NCBI GenBank assembly: GCA_002373995.1
Contig: DFLB01000005.1
Span: forward strand, 42,291-101,053
Reading direction: 5' to 3'
Source of the DNA: Bacteroidales bacterium UBA3630
Lineage (GTDB): Bacteria > Bacteroidota > Bacteroidia > Bacteroidales > P3
Length of the DNA stretch: 58,763 bases
Below are positions 1 to 8,733 of the stretch, piece by piece. The notes under the pieces were generated by a model. The model saw only the letters and a program-made list of their open reading frames with translations. It was not told the origin of the DNA and did not search any database. Position numbers and translations under genes: made by a program. How positions within the stretch are numbered: position 1 is the stretch's first letter; every line of letters begins with the position of its first letter.

Positions 1-57
1 CTAAGCATATCCTAAGCATATCCTAAGCACATCCTAAGCATATCCTCCGCATTTCCT
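1..57. repeat. Tandem CTTAGGATATGC-type repeat
   Basis: About four copies of CTAAGCATATC lie head to tail with small changes. This is the reverse complement of the GGATATGCTTAG unit found at 26915-27004, 35577-35626 and 55938-55986. It lies downstream of the recombinase gene at 134-1048. The array touches the window edge and may be longer. Confidence 0.85.
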
Positions 58-133
58 ATCCACAACACCCCTCCTTCGCATAGCATTCCTATGCAAAAAC
101 ATACACGAATGATTATCAGACCTCTACCCTTCC

Positions 134-1048
134 CTACCGCTTGGCGTAGTGGGGATGATAGGCCGCAATGGTGTTGCGCAGCGCTTCACGTGTGATGTGG
201 GTATATATCTCTGTCGTCGAGATAGATGCGTGCCCCAACATCTCCTGCACCGCCCTCAGGTCGGCGCCGTTTTCCACCAGCTCCGTGGCAAAACTGTGGC
301 GCAGCGAGTGGGGACTGATCTTCTTCTTGATACCAGCCTCATCCACAGCTTTTTGCAAAAAAATAAAAATCATCTGCCTGCTCAGGTGCCGCCCCCGACG
401 GTTGAGGAAGACGTACTTTTCCTCGCCCATCTTTTCCGGCACATGCACCCGCACATGATGTATATAGGTGTCCAGCAGCTCCAACGCGCGCGGGTTGATG
501 GGCACCCACCGCTCTTTATCGCCTTTGCCAAAGATCTGCAGGTATTGTTCTTCCGCGTAGATATTTGACAGCTTGAGGTTTACAAGCTCCGACACCCTCA
601 ATCCGCACCCGTACAGCACTTCCACGATTACGTAATTCCTCATCCCTTCGTATGTACTTAAATCAAAGGTTTTCTGAATTTCCGTAATCTCCTCATCAGT
701 AAGCACATCCGGCAAATGCTTCGCCCTGACGGGGAAGTCAAGCAACTCAGCAGGGTTTTCTTTCACAACATCCTCTATCACAAGCATTTTAAAGAACGTC
801 CGCCACCCCGATATCATCCGTCTCTGCGATGTCGCCGCTATCTCCATGTCGCACAGCAGGTTCAACAACTGCCTTAAATCATCCGTCTTAACATCCTCTG
901 GTGCAACATCATGCTCTTTCATAAATTCAGCCAGATGACCCACATCGCGCAGGTAGGCCGCAACGCTGTTCGCAGCCATCCCCTTCTCAAGCCTCAGGTA
1001 GCCCTCAAAGTCTTCTTCATACCTCCCCCATGTTGCAGAAACATCCAT
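134..1048 (-). CDS. xerD: Tyrosine recombinase, XerC/XerD family
   Basis: Site-specific recombinase of the Xer type. The family resolves chromosome dimers at dif together with a partner Xer protein and FtsK. The 304 residues match the family length. An N-terminal SAM-like core-binding domain (about 1-95) precedes the catalytic domain, where the full active set is visible: R151, K175, H247, R250, H273 and the nucleophile Y282 in the motif TTEIYTH. The ATG at 1048 lies 135 bp from the divergent gap gene. The conserved set and the normal size favour a housekeeping Xer over a phage or transposon integrase. XerC versus XerD is not settled by sequence alone, though the XerD assignment fits the PHSLRHSFATEL motif. 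The only mobile-type feature nearby is the short repeat array at 1-57. Confidence 0.88.
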   Translation of the reverse strand: MDVSATWGRYEEDFEGYLRLEKGMAANSVAAYLRDVGHLAEFMKEHDVAPEDVKTDDLRQLLNLLCDMEIAATSQRRMISGWRTFFKMLVIEDVVKENPAELLDFPVRAKHLPDVLTDEEITEIQKTFDLSTYEGMRNYVIVEVLYGCGLRVSELVNLKLSNIYAEEQYLQIFGKGDKERWVPINPRALELLDTYIHHVRVHVPEKMGEEKYVFLNRRGRHLSRQMIFIFLQKAVDEAGIKKKISPHSLRHSFATELVENGADLRAVQEMLGHASISTTEIYTHITREALRNTIAAYHPHYAKR

Positions 1049-1123
1049 CCGCCTACACCTTTTTTATTTTCCTTTAAACAACGAAAAAAACAAAATATAA
1101 TTGCACGATTTCAAAAGTTTTTA

Positions 1124-1131
1124 TACTTTTG
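1124..1131 (+). promoter_or_regulatory. Bacteroidota -7 promoter element for gap-fabG
   Basis: TACTTTTG fits the TAnnTTTG consensus of the Bacteroidota primary sigma factor and lies 53 bp before the gap start codon. The upstream -33 TTTG box is only weakly matched (TTTC). Confidence 0.6.
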
Positions 1132-1183
1132 TAGTCCCAAATGAATCAAAACATTTTTATAAACCATTAAAAAACACAATACT

Positions 1184-2191
1184 ATGGCAAAAGTTGCTAT
1201 CAACGGCTTCGGCCGAATCGGAAGAATGTCTTTCCGCGCCATGCTCGACCACCCCGAGCTCGATATCGTCGCTATCAACGACCTCACCGACGCGAAAACA
1301 CTCGCCTACCTCTTCAAATATGACTCCGTCCACGACAACTTCGACGGCGAAGTGCACGCCGAGGACGACTACCTCGTGGTCAACGGCAAAAAGGTGAAAA
1401 TCTACGCCGAACGCGACCCGCAGAACCTCCCCTGGAAGGACCTCGGTGTCGACATCGTCGTCGAAAGCACTGGCCTCTTCAAAAAACGCGAGCAGATGAT
1501 GAAGCACATCAACGCCGGCGCCAAGAAGGTCATCCTCACCGTCCCCGCTTCCAAGGCTGAGGACGTCGACGCCACCGTCGTCATGGGCGTCAACGACAAT
1601 GTCCTGACAAAGGAAATGCAACTCGTCTCCAACGCCAGCTGCACCACCAACTGCCTCGCCCCTGTCGCCAAAGTCCTCAACGACAAGTTCGGCATCAAGC
1701 GCGGCCTCATGAACACCATCCACAGCTACACCAACGACCAGAAGATCCTCGACCAGCCCCACAGCGACCTCCGTCGCGCCCGTGCCGCCGCCGTCAGCAT
1801 CATCCCCACCTCCTCCGGCGCAGCAAAAGCCGTTGGCCTGGTCATTCCCGAACTCAAAGGCAAGCTCGACGGCTTCGCCATGCGCGTCCCCACACCCGAC
1901 GGCTCCGTCGTCGACCTCACTGCTGAAATGGCCTGCAACGTCACAAAAGAGGAAATCAACGCCGCCATCAAAGAGGCCGCTGAAGGCCCCATGAAAGGCG
2001 TCCTCCAGTATGTCGAAGAACCCATCGTCAGCATCGACATCATCGACAACACACACAGCTCCATCTTCGACTCACTCCTCACACAGGTCATGGACGGCAA
2101 CTTCGTCAAGATTGTCTCCTGGTACGACAACGAAAAAGGCTACAGCACCCGCGTCGGCGACCTCGCTGCCAAACTCGCAAAACTTCTCTAA
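1184..2191 (+). CDS. gap: Glyceraldehyde-3-phosphate dehydrogenase
   Basis: Cytosolic enzyme of glycolysis. It oxidises and phosphorylates glyceraldehyde-3-phosphate to 1,3-bisphosphoglycerate using NAD. The 335 residues are the normal length. The Rossmann motif GFGRIG is at 8-13, Asp33 follows the second strand (NAD type), and the active-site signature SNASCTTNC places the catalytic cysteine at 153. The ATG at 1184 is 53 bp after a good -7 element. fabG follows after 9 bp, so the two are probably cotranscribed. The gene is strongly GC-biased at third positions, as expected for a highly expressed gene here, and this produces long open shadow frames on the other strand that are not genes. Confidence 0.97.
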   Translation: MAKVAINGFGRIGRMSFRAMLDHPELDIVAINDLTDAKTLAYLFKYDSVHDNFDGEVHAEDDYLVVNGKKVKIYAERDPQNLPWKDLGVDIVVESTGLFKKREQMMKHINAGAKKVILTVPASKAEDVDATVVMGVNDNVLTKEMQLVSNASCTTNCLAPVAKVLNDKFGIKRGLMNTIHSYTNDQKILDQPHSDLRRARAAAVSIIPTSSGAAKAVGLVIPELKGKLDGFAMRVPTPDGSVVDLTAEMACNVTKEEINAAIKEAAEGPMKGVLQYVEEPIVSIDIIDNTHSSIFDSLLTQVMDGNFVKIVSWYDNEKGYSTRVGDLAAKLAKLL

Positions 2192-2200
2192 CGTCCTGAT

Positions 2201-2947
2201 ATGCTGTTAGAAAATAAAACTGCAATCGTGACCGGTGCCACCCGTGGCATCGGTCACGCTATTGCTGTCCGCTTCGCTCGCGAAGGCTGCAACGTGGCCT
2301 TCTGCGGCCGCTCTCGCAACGACGCCATGGTCGCCGTCGAACAAGAACTGCTCGCACTCGGCGTCAAAGCCAAAGGCTATGCCTGCGACGTGGCATGCAT
2401 GGACCAGGCTCAGGACTTCGTCAAGCAAGTGCTCGCCGACTTCGGCCACGTGGACATCCTCGTCAACAACGCCGGCATCACCGACGACGCCGCCCTCAAA
2501 CGCATGTCCGAAGAACAGTTCGACCGCGTCATGCGCACCAACATCCGCTCCGTCTTCTGCATGACCAAGGCCATCCAGCCTGCCATGTGGAAGCAGGGCT
2601 TCGGCGCCATCGTCAACATCGGCTCCGTCGTCGGCATCGCAGGCAACTACAACCAATCCAACTACGCCGCCTCAAAAGCCGCCATCATTGGCTTCAGCAA
2701 AAGCTGTGCCAAAGAGTTCGCCGCACGCAACATCCGCGTCAACGTCGTGGCCCCGGGCTTCATCGAAACCGAAATGACAGCCCAGGTCCCCAAAGAGCTC
2801 ATGGACACCTGGTGCAGCCGCATCCCCATGCGTCGCCCAGGCACCTCCGACGAGGTGGCTCAGGCCTGCGTATTCCTCGCCTCCGATCTCTGCCCCTACA
2901 TCACCAGCGTCGTCCTCCCCATCTGCGGCGGCATGGAAGACGCCTGA
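2201..2947 (+). CDS. fabG: 3-oxoacyl-ACP reductase-type SDR
   Basis: Short-chain dehydrogenase/reductase of 248 residues, most like FabG, which reduces 3-oxoacyl-ACP with NADPH in fatty-acid elongation. The cofactor motif TGATRGIG is at 11-18, NNAG near 89-92, and the catalytic triad is Ser142, Tyr155 and Lys159 (YAASK). The family loop is normally close to GNxGQxNYAASK; here it reads GNYNQSNYAASK, a small departure. It follows gap by 9 bp. No other fatty-acid genes are adjacent, so a different SDR substrate is possible. Confidence 0.85.
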   Translation: MLLENKTAIVTGATRGIGHAIAVRFAREGCNVAFCGRSRNDAMVAVEQELLALGVKAKGYACDVACMDQAQDFVKQVLADFGHVDILVNNAGITDDAALKRMSEEQFDRVMRTNIRSVFCMTKAIQPAMWKQGFGAIVNIGSVVGIAGNYNQSNYAASKAAIIGFSKSCAKEFAARNIRVNVVAPGFIETEMTAQVPKELMDTWCSRIPMRRPGTSDEVAQACVFLASDLCPYITSVVLPICGGMEDA

Positions 2948-2986
2948 GATTGGGAATTGAGAATTGGGAATTGAGAATTGAGAATC
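2948..2986. repeat. GGAATTGAGAATT intergenic repeat
   Basis: Three to four imperfect copies of GGGAATTGAGAATT begin at the fabG stop. Related units occur at 52093-52128, 52636-52670 and 53554-53571, and inside the helicase gene at 16061-16097. Confidence 0.8.
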
Positions 2987-3976
2987 ACTTTGCCCATTAA
3001 ACCCATCAACCCCATCAACCCCATCAACCCCATCAACCCCATTAAACCCATCAACCCCATTAAACCCATCAAACCCATCAACCCCATCAACCCCATTAAG
3101 CCCATCATCATGGGCTTCGTCCTGCTTTTCGCCGCCTGCGGCGGGCCACAACAGCAGGCTGCCACCACCGACACCGTCACCGACGACTACGGCCGCACCG
3201 TCGTCATCCCCGCCCACCCGCAGCGCGTGGTGAGCCTCTCCCCTGCCGTCACGGAAATCATCTACGCCCTCGGTGCACAAGACCTCCTCGTCGGACGCAC
3301 CGACTTCTGCTCCTACCCGCCTCAGGCAGCCTCCTTGCCCTCCATCGGCGGCATCAGCAACCTCAACATCGAGAAGATTCTCTCCCTCAACCCCGACCTC
3401 GTCATCAGCGGCTCTATGGTGGGCAAAAAAGTCACCGACCAAATGGACGCTATGGGTACCCCCATGGTCTGCGTCATTGAAAAACCTCGCTTCGAAGCCC
3501 TCTACGACAACATCGCCGCCATCGGACTCCTCGTCGGCAAAGAGCACGAGGCCGACTCTTTGGTGAAAAGCCTGAAGCTGAGAGTGGAAAGATTATTAGC
3601 CGATTCTTCTTTTTCTTCTTCCAACGCTCATCTTTCATCTTGCTACTACGTCGTCGGCTTCGGCGCCGGCGGCAATTTCACCGCAGGGGGCAACACCTTC
3701 ATCAACGACATCATCCGCATGGCCGGCGGACGCAACATCGCCGAAGGCGTCGATGGGTGGAGCTACAGCCTCGAAGCTCTGATGAAGGAGAACCCGGACT
3801 TTATCATCCTGCGCCGCGAAGACTCTGCTTCGTTCTGCGCCATGAAGCCCTACAACCGACTCCGCGCCGTGCGCAATGGTCACGTCATCGGTGTCGAAAG
3901 CGGCACCTTCGACTTGCAAGTACCCCGCAATATCGATGCCATCCTCTACCTAAGGAGCAAAATGGCCACCCGCTAA
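2978..3976 (+). CDS. Periplasmic metal-chelate/corrinoid-binding lipoprotein (BtuF/FhuD-like)
   Basis: Substrate-binding protein of the ABC-transporter cluster that handles vitamin B12, haem or siderophore iron. The two-lobed domain starts at VTDDYGRTVVIPAHPQRVVS and continues with LSPAVTEIIYALGA, DLLVGRTDFCSYP and the C-terminal lobe (GGRNIAEGVDGWSYSLE). A lipobox LFAAC lies just upstream, so the protein should be lipid-anchored. The start is uncertain: the frame opens at a TTG (2978), runs through about a dozen 9-bp repeats coding Pro-Ile-Asn/Lys, and has its only ATG at 3110, which would leave just eight residues before the lipid cysteine and no basic n-region. No permease or ATPase gene is adjacent. 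The 3' end overlaps the convergent hrpB stop by 3 bp. Confidence 0.8.
   Translation: MRITLPIKPINPINPINPINPIKPINPIKPIKPINPINPIKPIIMGFVLLFAACGGPQQQAATTDTVTDDYGRTVVIPAHPQRVVSLSPAVTEIIYALGAQDLLVGRTDFCSYPPQAASLPSIGGISNLNIEKILSLNPDLVISGSMVGKKVTDQMDAMGTPMVCVIEKPRFEALYDNIAAIGLLVGKEHEADSLVKSLKLRVERLLADSSFSSSNAHLSSCYYVVGFGAGGNFTAGGNTFINDIIRMAGGRNIAEGVDGWSYSLEALMKENPDFIILRREDSASFCAMKPYNRLRAVRNGHVIGVESGTFDLQVPRNIDAILYLRSKMATR
2992..3103. repeat. 9-bp tandem repeat CATCAACCC / CATTAAACC
   Basis: About twelve copies of a 9-bp unit, CCCATCAAC or CCCATTAAA, lie immediately before and in frame with the binding-protein gene. Because the unit is 9 bp, changes in copy number keep the frame. Confidence 0.92.
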
Positions 3977-6453
3977 ATCCTCTTGGGCGTTCCCCTCACT
4001 GGCTCGGCGTCTAACGGATTGTCCGGCCACGCGTGCTTGGGGTAGCGCCGCCGCAGTTCTTTGCGCACCTCGTAGTAGGTCCCCTGCCAGAAGCTCCGCA
4101 GGTCGCTGGTGAGTTGCACTGGCTTGAAGCCGGGCGAGAGGAGCTCCATCAGCACCGGCACTCCGTCAACCTGCGGCGTGTCTGTCAGCCCGAAGCATTC
4201 CTGCAACCTCACTCGCAGCACCGGCACCTCGGCACCCGGGCGGTATTCTATCCGTATGCGGCTGCCGCTGGGAACGGCAATATGGGTCGGCGCCAACCGG
4301 TCTACAGCCTGCTGCTGGTCGTAGCTGAGGCGGCTCCACACCACTTCCGTGAGGTCTATCTTCTTCAGCTCCACCGTCGTGGTGGCTCTCCCTATAAAGA
4401 GCGGCCCCCATTCGCTAACGCTCTGGCAGAGCGCATCGTTGTCTACCTTTGGCAGCTCCATCTCGGAATGCCGCGACGCGACAAAAGCAATGCGCCGCTG
4501 CAGGTTCTGCACGTCTGCTGTGAAGTCGAGCATCGAAGCTCCCTCCTTTGCAATGGCATCACAGATGACCTTCTGTATGGCTCCGACACAGTCTCCCGCC
4601 AATGGCCTCGTCTCTGACACAATGGCCCCAATTCGCTTCTCGCGACGGGCCACGACGACGCCTCTCTTTCCATCCCAACTGATGTTTTCGCGCTCTGTGG
4701 CAAAGGGTTGCAGGTCGACAGGGTCTACAACACTGGCCATGAACACCTTCCCCACCCCGCCCTGCTTGCAATGCATCGAGGCCGCCACAATCCACTCCTC
4801 GTTCGACAACGGGTCGGCACCCTCCACCGCAACAAGGTCACCACCCGACAGTTGGAACACCCCCACTCCCTCTTTCCACGCCTTCCCTATGCGTTCCGGG
4901 TAGGCGGAGGCCAAGAGCACACCGGCTTCGTATGGGTTTACCGGAGCATTGTCTTCTTTGGCATGAATCATCTCTGCATACTGGCGGGCTATCCTGACGA
5001 TGCGCCCCCAGCGGCCGCCGCGCCCGCTGCGGCGTTCCCGCCGCAGCATGTCGAGGCGCGTGGCTATCGACACGTCTCCCTCGCCGGCCATAGGGTCTTT
5101 CTCTTCCAGTATGGCAGCAATGTCCGCTGCCAGCGCTTTGTTCTCCGCGCTGTCCGCCGCGAGCAGCATCTTTGCTATTCGCGGATGGCTGGGCAGTTTC
5201 GACAACGCACGCCCCGTTTCTCTCACCCTCCCCGCTTCGTCTAATGCACCAAGCGATTGCAGCAGTATGCGGGCATGGACTATCGCAGGCTTGGGGGGCG
5301 GCGTCATCCACGGCAGCCGCTCCACCTCACGCTCGCCCCAGATGGCAGCGTCAAGCACCAGCGATGTCAGGTCGGCATCCAGTATCTCCGGCCGCCGCAC
5401 AGCCTCCATCCTCGCCTCAGTCCCCTTGCTCCATAGCCGGTAGCATACGCCCGCTGCCACGCGTCCCGCACGGCCGCTGCGCTGCGTGGCCATGTCTTTC
5501 GAGATGCGCACCGTCTCCATGTGGCTTAAGCCGCTGCGGGCATCGAAGACCATCTTGCGGCACAATCCGCTGTCCACCACCACGCGTACCCCCTCGATGG
5601 TGAGCGAGGTCTCGGCGATGGGTGTCGCCAACACCACCTTCCGCCCTCCCGCCACGCTCGGCGCTATGGCCCGCGCCTGCTCGTCGTTCGGCATCAGGCC
5701 GTAGAGCGGGTATATCTTCGTGCCTTCGAGTCGGCCGACAAGCATTTCCTCCACACGGCGTATCTCGCCCTCACCCGGCAGGAAGGCCAGTATGTCGCCC
5801 TCGTGCTCGCGGTGGGCTTGCAGTATCATCCGCGCCGTCTGTTGCGCCACATTCTGTGCGTCAGCCTCCTCTGCCGCATGGATCACCTCTACGGGAAACA
5901 TCCGTCCTTCGCTCTCCAACACAGGACATTGCAAGGCCTCCGCCAGTGCCGCAGTGTCTATCGTGGCCGACATCACCACGATACGCAGGTCTTCGCGTAG
6001 CAGTTGCTGGCATTGCCGCGTCAGCGCAAAAGCTTCGTCGGTGTTCAGGCTCCGTTCGTGAAACTCGTCGAATACCACCACCGCGACGCCCTCCAACGCC
6101 GGGTCGTCGAGCAGCATCCGCGTCAACACCCCTTCTGTCACCACCTCGATGCGCGTCTTTGCCGACACCCGGCTCTCGAACCTTATCCGGTAGCCCACAG
6201 TCTCTCCCACACTCTCCCCCACCAGCCATGCCATACGCGTGGCAATCTGGCGTGCCGCCACCCTCCTGGGTTCCAGAACAATAATCTTGCCATCGGTAGC
6301 AGGAAGCATCGTTAGCGGCAGCAGGGTCGACTTGCCCGCCCCGGGTGCCGCCGTCACAATGGCCGCCCCCGAACTCCGCAACGTCTCGTTCAGCCGCCAC
6401 GCCACCTCCGCCACCGGCAGCCGCCCCAGCTCCTCTCTCAGTCGATCAGTCAT
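3973..6453 (-). CDS. hrpB: ATP-dependent RNA helicase HrpB
   Basis: DEAH-box helicase of the HrpB family. The family is widespread, but its cellular role in most bacteria is poorly defined. From the chosen ATG the protein has about 826 residues, near family size. Walker A AAPGAGKST is at about 35-43, followed by the DEFH motif II, SATID motif III, the ATPIAETSLTIEGV segment, QRSGRAGR motif VI, and the HrpB C-terminal domain (about 460 onward). The frame opens at a TTG at 6480, but the ATG at 6453 (MTDRLREELG) starts where family homology usually begins and is preferred. The gene is convergent with the binding-protein gene and their stop codons overlap. Confidence 0.92.
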   Translation of the reverse strand: MTDRLREELGRLPVAEVAWRLNETLRSSGAAIVTAAPGAGKSTLLPLTMLPATDGKIIVLEPRRVAARQIATRMAWLVGESVGETVGYRIRFESRVSAKTRIEVVTEGVLTRMLLDDPALEGVAVVVFDEFHERSLNTDEAFALTRQCQQLLREDLRIVVMSATIDTAALAEALQCPVLESEGRMFPVEVIHAAEEADAQNVAQQTARMILQAHREHEGDILAFLPGEGEIRRVEEMLVGRLEGTKIYPLYGLMPNDEQARAIAPSVAGGRKVVLATPIAETSLTIEGVRVVVDSGLCRKMVFDARSGLSHMETVRISKDMATQRSGRAGRVAAGVCYRLWSKGTEARMEAVRRPEILDADLTSLVLDAAIWGEREVERLPWMTPPPKPAIVHARILLQSLGALDEAGRVRETGRALSKLPSHPRIAKMLLAADSAENKALAADIAAILEEKDPMAGEGDVSIATRLDMLRRERRSGRGGRWGRIVRIARQYAEMIHAKEDNAPVNPYEAGVLLASAYPERIGKAWKEGVGVFQLSGGDLVAVEGADPLSNEEWIVAASMHCKQGGVGKVFMASVVDPVDLQPFATERENISWDGKRGVVVARREKRIGAIVSETRPLAGDCVGAIQKVICDAIAKEGASMLDFTADVQNLQRRIAFVASRHSEMELPKVDNDALCQSVSEWGPLFIGRATTTVELKKIDLTEVVWSRLSYDQQQAVDRLAPTHIAVPSGSRIRIEYRPGAEVPVLRVRLQECFGLTDTPQVDGVPVLMELLSPGFKPVQLTSDLRSFWQGTYYEVRKELRRRYPKHAWPDNPLDAEPVRGTPKRI

Positions 6454-6482
6454 ATATATCCCATAACGCAAAAATCGCAAGT

Positions 6483-6839
6483 TTATTGTCCGCCACCGCA
6501 GTGTTTTATCGTTTCAACCTCAAGCCCTGCATCATGTTGACGTGTTAATAGCCTCCGACTGTTTTCTGCCGTCAGAGTCCACTTTATAGAAATCTTCTTG
6601 AAAGAGTCGTTAATATGCAGCAAGGACCGCTTCTCCTGTATTATTTTTTCATCTGATAGCATCTGGTATGCCGACTGGACATAGTAGCGTTGCCCCCCTT
6701 TGTTATAGCCACAAAATCCACTTCCAAAGTCTGTCGAGGCTCTCCCTGTGGCCTGACAATCACATTGCCCACATCCACGCTGACTATTGCCACGTGCATT
6801 CATCAGATGCTCAATACATTTCGGGTGTTCAACGGTCAT
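6483..6839 (-). pseudogene. Frameshifted C-terminal remnant of a DUF4143-type ATPase
   Basis: The open frame reads sense in pieces only. One frame gives the sequence around KGGQRYYVQSAYQMLSDEKI, typical of the C-terminal DUF4143/endonuclease-like part of Bacteroidota AAA ATPases. The preceding part is only sensible in another frame, where VDVGNVIVRPQGEP and LEVDFVAITKG appear, the latter leading straight into GGQRYYVQ. The switch falls in a run of six C (6693-6698, plus strand). A second frame change near 6785 joins IEHLMNARG to VSVDVGN. Only about the last 110 residues of the original gene remain. The remnant sits next to an intact AAA ATPase of a different subfamily on the opposite strand. 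Confidence 0.7.
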
Positions 6840-7183
6840 TGTATTTCGATTTCGTGGTTATACATCCATTTTTTCGAAATGTAAAAGCACAACTGTTTTT
6901 GAAATTGGAAAAAAATTATTATAACGACCTTGTCAGCCAGATTGCCGTCACCCCACGGCGAAGTCTCGTGTATTCCCACTAACGCATTCACACGTTCTGC
7001 CTCGATAGAGGCTTTGTGGTATGCCTGCGAGCTCCGCTGAATAAATCATATGTAGCGAGTCAGCACCACTGAAATTAATCAAATCAAGCGAAAAATGCAT
7101 TAACGTCTTGTTTGTAATGCATTTTTTTTAGTGCAAATTTTAATGCAGACGCACTTTTTTTAGTGCATATTAAAAACATTTTG
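6840..7183. other. Non-coding stretch with degenerate repeat copy
   Basis: No credible gene is seen. The stretch contains AACGCATTCACACGTTC (6981-6997), GTGGTATGCCTGCGA (7016-7030) and ACCACTGAAA (7065-7074), which recur in the same order after the ATPase gene. It also has a short pair of related segments, each containing TTTTTTAGTGCA followed by AT-rich sequence (near 7125 and 7155), just before the ATPase promoter. Confidence 0.6.
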
Positions 7184-7191
7184 TATCTTTG
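7184..7191 (+). promoter_or_regulatory. -7 promoter element for AAA ATPase gene
   Basis: TATCTTTG matches the TAnnTTTG consensus and lies 28 bp before the ATG at 7220. The same string followed by CAGTCGGAAA also precedes butyrate kinase at 35721. Confidence 0.65.
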
Positions 7192-7219
7192 CAGTCGGAA
7201 ACAAAAACGACAACTCACC

Positions 7220-8395
7220 ATGATTGACGATGTATTATACGAGTTTATGCGCGAGCAGTTGGCAACGACAAGCCTTGATTTTGTGCGCTATTTATATCCA
7301 CATATTGATTGGACATTGCGGATGTTCGGTCTTGTGGGCCCGCGAGGCGTGGGTAAGTCAACCCTCATAAAACAGCATATAATCTTCGAAAAAGACAACC
7401 AAAAGGCGCTCTATATCTCGGCCGACCACAGTTATTTTGCCAACCACACGCTCTTGGAGGTGGCCTCAGAATGGAACAAAGAAGGGGGCACTCATCTGTA
7501 TATCGACGAGATACATAAATATGAGAATTGGTCGACAGAACTAAAAAACATCTACGACGGTTATGGGGCGTTGAAAGTAGTCTTCACAGGATCGTCGGTG
7601 CTCGACTTGCTCAAGGGGCAGGCCGACTTGAGCCGTCGCGCTGTCATATACACCATGCAGGGACTCTCGTTCCGCGAATATCTTGAGATGTTCCACAGCA
7701 TCAAGATACCACAATACTCGTTGGAGGATGTTATCGCCAACAAAGTAGACGACACCGTGCTTCCCCATCCGCTTCCGCTATTTAGGCAGTATCTCCAGGA
7801 TGGTTACTATCCTTTCAGCAAAGAAGGTGCATTCCGGTCACGACTCGACCAAATCATCACCCAAACCCTCGAATCCGACATCCCGCAATATGCCTCCCTC
7901 TCCGTCTCCACGGGACGCAAACTGCGTAGGCTGATGGCCATTGTGGCGCAGAGTGTTCCTTTCAAACCCGACTATTCCAGCATTGCCAACGCCCTTGGTG
8001 TCAGCCGCAATGTGGTGCCCGACTATCTTATATTTATGGAACGAGCGGGGATGATTGGCCAGCTACGTGATGAGACTGGTGGGGTGAGAAGCTTGGGAAA
8101 GGTGGAGAAAACCTATCTCGACAACACCAACATAATGTATGCCCTTGGGTCGGACAGTACCAACAAAGGCAACCTGCGTGAGACCTTCTTTTTCAATCAG
8201 ACGCGAGTAGTAAGCGATGTTATCTCATCAGGAGTTTCCGATTTCATCATTGGTGACCACACCTTCGAGGTTGGCGGTAAAAAGAAAGGAAAGAAACAAA
8301 TTGAGGATGTTGCCAACGGCCATATCGTGAAAGACGACATAGAGTACGGCCACGGAATAAGCATACCGCTGTGGACGTTTGGGCTGCTCTATTAA
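7220..8395 (+). CDS. AAA family ATPase (archaeal-type/DUF4143 class)
   Basis: Cytosolic P-loop ATPase of about 391 residues, a class abundant in accessory regions of Bacteroidota genomes and of unproven function. Walker A GPRGVGKST follows the Trp-Thr-Leu strand near residue 40, Walker B is LYIDEIHKY, and the sensor region is VVFTGSSVLDL. A winged-helix-like middle part follows, then the C-terminal nuclease-like domain ending GHGISIPLWTFGLLY. The ATG at 7220 (MIDDVLYEF) fits the promoter; an upstream in-frame ATG at 7163 lies before the -7 element and is rejected. The gene stands alone between two degenerate direct-repeat regions, which suggests that it arrived or duplicated as a unit. Confidence 0.85.
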   Translation: MIDDVLYEFMREQLATTSLDFVRYLYPHIDWTLRMFGLVGPRGVGKSTLIKQHIIFEKDNQKALYISADHSYFANHTLLEVASEWNKEGGTHLYIDEIHKYENWSTELKNIYDGYGALKVVFTGSSVLDLLKGQADLSRRAVIYTMQGLSFREYLEMFHSIKIPQYSLEDVIANKVDDTVLPHPLPLFRQYLQDGYYPFSKEGAFRSRLDQIITQTLESDIPQYASLSVSTGRKLRRLMAIVAQSVPFKPDYSSIANALGVSRNVVPDYLIFMERAGMIGQLRDETGGVRSLGKVEKTYLDNTNIMYALGSDSTNKGNLRETFFFNQTRVVSDVISSGVSDFIIGDHTFEVGGKKKGKKQIEDVANGHIVKDDIEYGHGISIPLWTFGLLY

Positions 8396-8733
8396 ACAAC
8401 AACTCCCGCATTAACGCATTCACACGTTCACGCATTCTTAAAGCGCATTCACGAATTCTGCCTGGCTCCATATGAGTGAAACTGCCTGTGGCCGTTTTGC
8501 CGGCCTGCGTGGTATGCCTGCGACCACTGAAAGTGTGATGAGCACCGCTTTAATACAAAGTAATACAGCGAATAACACCTTTGAAAAAAAATTATTGCAG
8601 CGAGTCACCTTGAGGAACAAACGCATTCTTGATGCCTTCTTCGTGGGTTCTTTGATTATTCTTTGTCGATTCTTTGTGTCTTATTTTGAATTAACATAAA
8701 AATAATATAATATTTGAATGACAATATGTAAAA
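8396..8733. other. Intergenic region with second copy of ATPase-flanking repeats
   Basis: No gene is evident. AACGCATTCACACGTTC (8413-8429), GTGGTATGCCTGCGA (8509-8523), ACCACTGAAA (8523-8532) and GCAGCGAGTCACC (near 8597) repeat in order the segments found at 6981-7075. Several short CGCATTC units are scattered at 8407-8455. Confidence 0.6.

Noticed and set aside
134..1048. Integrase of a mobile element with an attachment site at the window edge
   Set aside because: Its size and conserved set fit a housekeeping Xer; there is no tRNA or att-like duplication, and the repeat at 1-57 is part of a genome-wide family.
1157..2056. 299-codon minus-strand frame opposite gap
   Set aside because: Asp/Val/Gly-rich low-complexity translation caused by strong codon bias in gap.
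2992..3103. CRISPR-like array
   Set aside because: The 9-bp units are contiguous without spacers, and no cas gene is present; it is a simple tandem repeat. The same holds for the 11-bp and 7-bp arrays.
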